From Pseudofrankia coriaricola (GTDB lineage: Bacteria; Actinomycetota; Actinomycetes; Frankiales; Frankiaceae): a stretch of DNA of 64,000 nucleotides. Shown piece by piece: positions 61,070 through 64,000 of this stretch. The DNA is taken from NCBI RefSeq assembly GCF_001854805.1, contig NZ_MBLO01000259.1:1-64000 (forward strand). Reading direction: 5' to 3'. The notes under the pieces were generated by a model. It had not been told where the DNA came from. It worked only from the letters and a program-made list of their open reading frames with translations, and did not search any database. The position numbers and the translations under genes were made by a program. Every line of letters begins with the position of its first letter. Positions within the stretch are counted from its first letter, which is position 1.

Positions 61070-61450
61070 TCAGAGCACGGACGCGGGGGTCGTGCCGGGA
61101 GCGATCGCGGCGAGGATCCTGGCCACCGTCTCGTCCGGGTCCTCGACGCCGATGATGAGGCGCTCGAACTCGCTGCCGGGGGCGAGCACGACGACGACCG
61201 CCGGCCGGCCGCGGTAGATGGCGACGAAGTCCTTGCCGCCGCGATGGCGCCAGGTGCCGATCGCTATCACCGCGGGCACCCCCGTCCCCGGGGCGCGGAT
61301 GCCGCGCAGCTCGCCGAACGGGTGCGGCGAGACGCGCACGTCGGCGATCTCCCCGAGGGCCGCCGACACGTCCCCGCGCAGCGCGGCGAGCCGCTCCTTC
61401 TGACTGAGAACGACCTCGACCCGGCCGCCCGCGACCTCCACCTTCGCCAC
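61070..61450 (-). CDS. Uncharacterised PH-like actinobacterial protein
   Basis: A 126-residue beta-rich protein (KVEVAGGRVEVVLSQKERLAALRGDV, VRVSPHPFGELRGIRAPGTGVPAVIAIGTW, GKDFVAIYRGRPAVVVVLA). The RGIRAPGTGVP motif followed by a glycine-flanked strand is characteristic of a widespread actinobacterial family with a PH-like fold that is usually annotated hypothetical. Function is unknown. GTG at 61450; ribosome-binding site weak. It is preceded by a repeat-filled gap. Confidence 0.78.
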   Translation of the reverse strand: MAKVEVAGGRVEVVLSQKERLAALRGDVSAALGEIADVRVSPHPFGELRGIRAPGTGVPAVIAIGTWRHRGGKDFVAIYRGRPAVVVVLAPGSEFERLIIGVEDPDETVARILAAIAPGTTPASVL

Positions 61451-61591
61451 GCGTCCATGCTAGAAGCAGCGCGGCCATACGCAGTAATCGACGCGTCTGC
61501 GCGTTATGCCGGTTCGGGCCACCCGGCTGCCGCGGCACAGCCTCGGGTCGGGTCGGACGGGGTTCGGGTCGGGTCGGACGGGGTTGGGCGG

Positions 61592-61800
61592 GAAGGTTGC
61601 TTGCTGGTTCGCTCCGTCCGGGCACGGCCCTCCGGCAGCCCGCTCGCCTGGCGGCTCGCGGGCTACCTCCGCGCCGTGTCCTCCTGCGCTCACGGGCGCT
61701 GCGGCGACCTCGCTGCGGCCCCCCTACATCGCTTCGCTCGTAGGAGGGCCTCCGCGAGGCGCGCCTCCGCGCCCAGCACGGTCACCCGCCGCTGAACGTC
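61592..61800 (+). repeat. Dispersed repeat R2, copy c
   Basis: Starts GAAGGTTGCTTGCTGGTTCG and continues through CTCCGTCCGGGCACGGC, CTCCGCGCCGTGTCCTCC, CGCTTCGCTCGTAGG and GGCGCGCCTCCGCGCCC. A 21-bp tandem pair (TCGGGTCGGGTCGGACGGGG) precedes it at 61543-61584. It faces copy d in inverted orientation. The wider 61451-62308 gap contains no gene. Confidence 0.75.
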
Positions 61801-61834
61801 ACGTCCGAAGCAGACCCATCCGTAGCGCCACTTC

Positions 61835-62140
61835 GCTTCGCTCGTAGAGACGTCCCGGAGCCCCGCCCACGAGCGCAGCGAAGTGGCCCCGCCCGGTGCG
61901 CGGCTTCGGCTTGGTGACGTACGACGGCACGCAACCGAGCTGGGCGCGGAGGCGCACCTCGCGGAGGCCCGGCCCACGAGCGAAGCGACGTGGGCCGGGC
62001 CGCAGCGAGGTCGCCGGAGCGCCCGTGAGCGCAGGAGGACACGGCGCGGAGGTCCCTTGGGAGCGAAGCGAGTAAGGGGCCGTAGCGCCGTGCCCGCACG
62101 GAGCGAACCAGCAACAACCTTCCCGACCGGCCCGAGACTC
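61835..62140 (-). repeat. Dispersed repeat R2, copy d
   Basis: The longest copy. Read on the minus strand it starts GTTGCTGGTTCGCTCCGTGC and shares a ~79-bp identical block with copy a, followed by GGCCCGGCCCACGTCGC and a second, diverged half with CACTTCGCTGCGCTCGTGG, mirroring the two-half structure of copy a. Together with copy c it forms a large inverted pair. Confidence 0.75.
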
Positions 62141-62221
62141 GTTCCAGAGCGAACCAGAAACAACCTTCCCGCCCAACCCCGGCCGACTCCGACCCCGACC
62201 CATCTCCGCCAACCAACTCGA

Positions 62222-62308
62222 CGGGAAGCGAAGCGAGTACGGGGCCGGAGCGCGCCGCCCGCACGGAGCGAACCAGCAAGCAACCTTCCGGACGGAGCGA
62301 ACCAGAAA
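62222..62308 (-). repeat. Dispersed repeat R2, copy e, directly after the trehalase-like stop
   Basis: Read on the minus strand it begins TTTCTGGTTCGCTCCGTCC right after the TAA of the GH15 gene, then CGGAAGGTTGCTTGCTGG, a second GTTCGCTCCGTGCGG, and CTCGCTTCGCTTCCC. GGAAGGTTGCTTGCTGGTTC is an exact inverted match to the start of copy c. Confidence 0.75.
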
Positions 62309-64000
62309 TTAGGTGGAGGGCGACGGTCGGGCGTAGGCTTCGGCGTCCTCGGCGCGAATGACGTACATCACCGCGGTGATCAGCGCAAGGTGGGTGAACG
62401 CCTGCGGGAAGTTGCCCAGATGGCGCCCGGTCGCCGGGTCGACCTCCTCGGCGAACAGGTCCAGCGGGCTCGCCATGGACAGCAGGCGCTCGCACAGCTG
62501 CCGGGCGCGGTGCAGCTCGCCGATCTCCACCATCGCGGACACCAGCCAGAACGAGCAGATCAGGAATGCACCCTCCTCGCCGCCCACGCCGTCGTCGGTC
62601 TCGTCCGTGCGGTAACGCAGCACGAGGCCGTCGACGGTCAGCTCGTCGGCGATCGCCAGCACCGTCGCCTTCACCCGGTCGTCGGAGGCGGGCAGGAAGC
62701 CGAGCAGCGGCACGAGCAGGGCGGACGCATCCAGCGACGTCGACCCGTAGTACTGGGTGAACACGCCGCGCTCGTCGACACCGTGCGCGCAGACGTCGGC
62801 GTGGATCTCCTCGGCGATGGTCTTCCAGCGGGCCGCGGACTTCAGGTCGCCGCGCATCTGCGCGAGCCGGCGGCCCCGGTCGAGCGCGACCCAGCACATC
62901 ACCTTCGATGTGGTGAAGTGTCTGGGCTCGCCGCGCACCTCCCAGATGCCGCGGTCCGGTTCCCGCCAGTGGGTGGCCGCGGACTCGACGAGCCGGGCGA
63001 GCACCGGCCACAGCCGCTCCGAGAGGTAGTCACGCGACTTGGTGTGCAGGTAGACCGAGTCGAGCACGGTGCCCCACACATCGTGCTGGCGTTGCTTGTA
63101 GGCGTCGTTGCCGACGCGGACAGGGGTGGCCCCGTCGTAGCCGGACAGGTGCCCGAGCACCTGCTCCTGCAGGTCGGACTCGCCGCCGACCCGGTACATC
63201 ACCTGGATGTCGCCGTTCTCCTCGCAGACGTCGGCGATGAACGAGAAGAAGTCGTTCGCCTCGTAGTCGAGCCCGAGCGTGTACAGGCCCCACAGCGCGA
63301 ACGTCGAGTCGCGGATCCAGCTGTACCGGTAGTCCCAGTTGCGCTGGCCCCGGGGAGTCTCGGGCAGCGAGGTGGTCGCGGCCGCCAGCAGCGCGCCGGT
63401 GGGGGCGTAGGTGAGGCCCTTGAGGGCGAGCGCGCTGCGCTGCAGGTGCCGCCGCCAGGGATGGTCGGGGAACATGCCGCGCGAGAGCCACTGCCGCCAG
63501 AACTCGGTGGTGGACTCGACGGCCGCCATGGCCTGCGCGTAGGTCGCGGGCAGCATCGGCTCCTGCGCCCGCCAGGTGAGCGCCACGAACGCCGTGTCGC
63601 CCTCCTTGAGGGTGGTGCGCACCAGCGCGCGGCGGCCGTCGAAGCCGAGCCGCAGGTCGGTGCGCAGCCGCAGCGTGAGGCCGGTGTGGGCGTTGGAGAT
63701 GACCCCGGACGCGTAGCCCTCGCCCTCGTACTCCCAGGACTCGGGCTGGCGGCCGTAGTCGAAGTTCGGCTCGCAGACGAGGCTCAGATCGACCTCGCCA
63801 TGCTCGCAGCGCGCCGTGCGCAGCAGCACGTGCTCGGCATCCCAGTCCATCGGGGTGCGCCGGAGGGTCTTGGACCGGGCCGCGGTGCGGTGCCAGCGGC
63901 CGACGACCAGGCAGTCGGTGACGATCAGCCAGCCGTTCGGCGTCTGCCAGGTCGTCTCCATGACGTTGGTCCCCGGCAGGTAACGCCGGCCAGCCGGAAT
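62309..64000 (-). CDS. GH15-family trehalase/glucoamylase-like enzyme (5' end outside window)
   Basis: At least 563 residues of a GH15 (alpha/alpha)6-barrel enzyme; the frame is open to the window edge, so the start lies beyond 64000 (an internal Met at 63961 is in the middle of the conserved PAGRRYLPGTNVMETTWQT). The N-terminal part is the beta-sandwich domain; the barrel includes RGQRNWDYRYSWIRDSTFAL, YEANDFFSFIADVCEENGDIQVMYRV, ERGIWEVRG-like DRGIWEVRGEPRHFTTSKVM with the probable acid Glu, and the C-terminal DLFAEEVDPATGRHLGNFPQAFTHLAL with the probable base Glu. It best matches the actinobacterial phosphate-dependent or plain trehalases of GH15; substrate specificity cannot be settled from sequence. 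Repeat R2e begins at its stop. Confidence 0.93.
   Translation of the reverse strand: MPAGRRYLPGTNVMETTWQTPNGWLIVTDCLVVGRWHRTAARSKTLRRTPMDWDAEHVLLRTARCEHGEVDLSLVCEPNFDYGRQPESWEYEGEGYASGVISNAHTGLTLRLRTDLRLGFDGRRALVRTTLKEGDTAFVALTWRAQEPMLPATYAQAMAAVESTTEFWRQWLSRGMFPDHPWRRHLQRSALALKGLTYAPTGALLAAATTSLPETPRGQRNWDYRYSWIRDSTFALWGLYTLGLDYEANDFFSFIADVCEENGDIQVMYRVGGESDLQEQVLGHLSGYDGATPVRVGNDAYKQRQHDVWGTVLDSVYLHTKSRDYLSERLWPVLARLVESAATHWREPDRGIWEVRGEPRHFTTSKVMCWVALDRGRRLAQMRGDLKSAARWKTIAEEIHADVCAHGVDERGVFTQYYGSTSLDASALLVPLLGFLPASDDRVKATVLAIADELTVDGLVLRYRTDETDDGVGGEEGAFLICSFWLVSAMVEIGELHRARQLCERLLSMASPLDLFAEEVDPATGRHLGNFPQAFTHLALITAVMYVIRAEDAEAYARPSPST

Overview
The window is very GC-rich, gene-dense chromosomal DNA with actinobacterial hallmarks: 4-bp ATGA/GTGA gene overlaps, frequent GTG starts, and a growth/division cluster of the FhaA-FhaB-PstP-RodA-PbpA-PknA-PknB type followed by CrgA. 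The futalosine menaquinone genes, DUF3027/DUF3180/DUF881/DUF5926 families and overall style fit the Frankia group or a close relative. That placement is an inference from gene content, not from a marker phylogeny. I see no phage, insertion sequence, CRISPR or plasmid genes.

Layout. 1-13400: the 3' end of groEL, a scramblase-like protein, a Uma2 nuclease, an XPB-type helicase, a SEC-C protein, a geranylgeranyl-reductase-family flavoprotein, a compatible-solute ABC transporter (ATPase divergent from two permeases), an APH-family kinase and a TPR protein. 14000-19400: a GNAT-folP-folB-folK-DUF3180 folate block and a disordered membrane-anchored protein. 19500-27200: the helicase partner protein, a RibD-like reductase and a very large MinD-like ATPase. 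27500-31440: larC-larB (nickel-pincer cofactor) and, divergently, a glycine-betaine-type binding lipoprotein. 31700-40330: an MFS protein, DUF3027, mqnB and mqnD (futalosine menaquinone pathway), a cold-shock protein, and a HAD-LarE fusion that supplies the sulfur-transfer step matching larB/larC. 40590-46200: a Ser/Thr kinase, a zinc-ribbon protein, an Fpg/Nei glycosylase, a rhodanese, a TetR regulator and a secreted HNH nuclease. 46200-47600: a long gene-free A+C-skewed tract next to a tRNA-Leu. 48037-60784: the peptidoglycan-synthesis/phospho-signalling operon, a TrpG/PabA amidotransferase, DUF881 and crgA. 61000-64000: a small PH-like protein, a repeat-filled gap and a truncated GH15 trehalase-like gene.

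The most unusual content is not protein coding. Two families of dispersed GC-rich elements occupy gene ends. R1 (about 3140-3472, 31456-31660, 37909-38269, 40386-40520) is a mosaic of modules whose hairpins keep pairing through compensatory changes. R2 (35229, 36873, 61592, 61835, 62222) starts within a few bases of the stop codons of three unrelated genes, in the sense orientation, and also forms inverted pairs. Among proteins, the most interesting are the HAD-LarE fusion with unlinked larB/larC and no larA in view, and the 1391-residue MinD-like ATPase with an 18-bp repeat tract.
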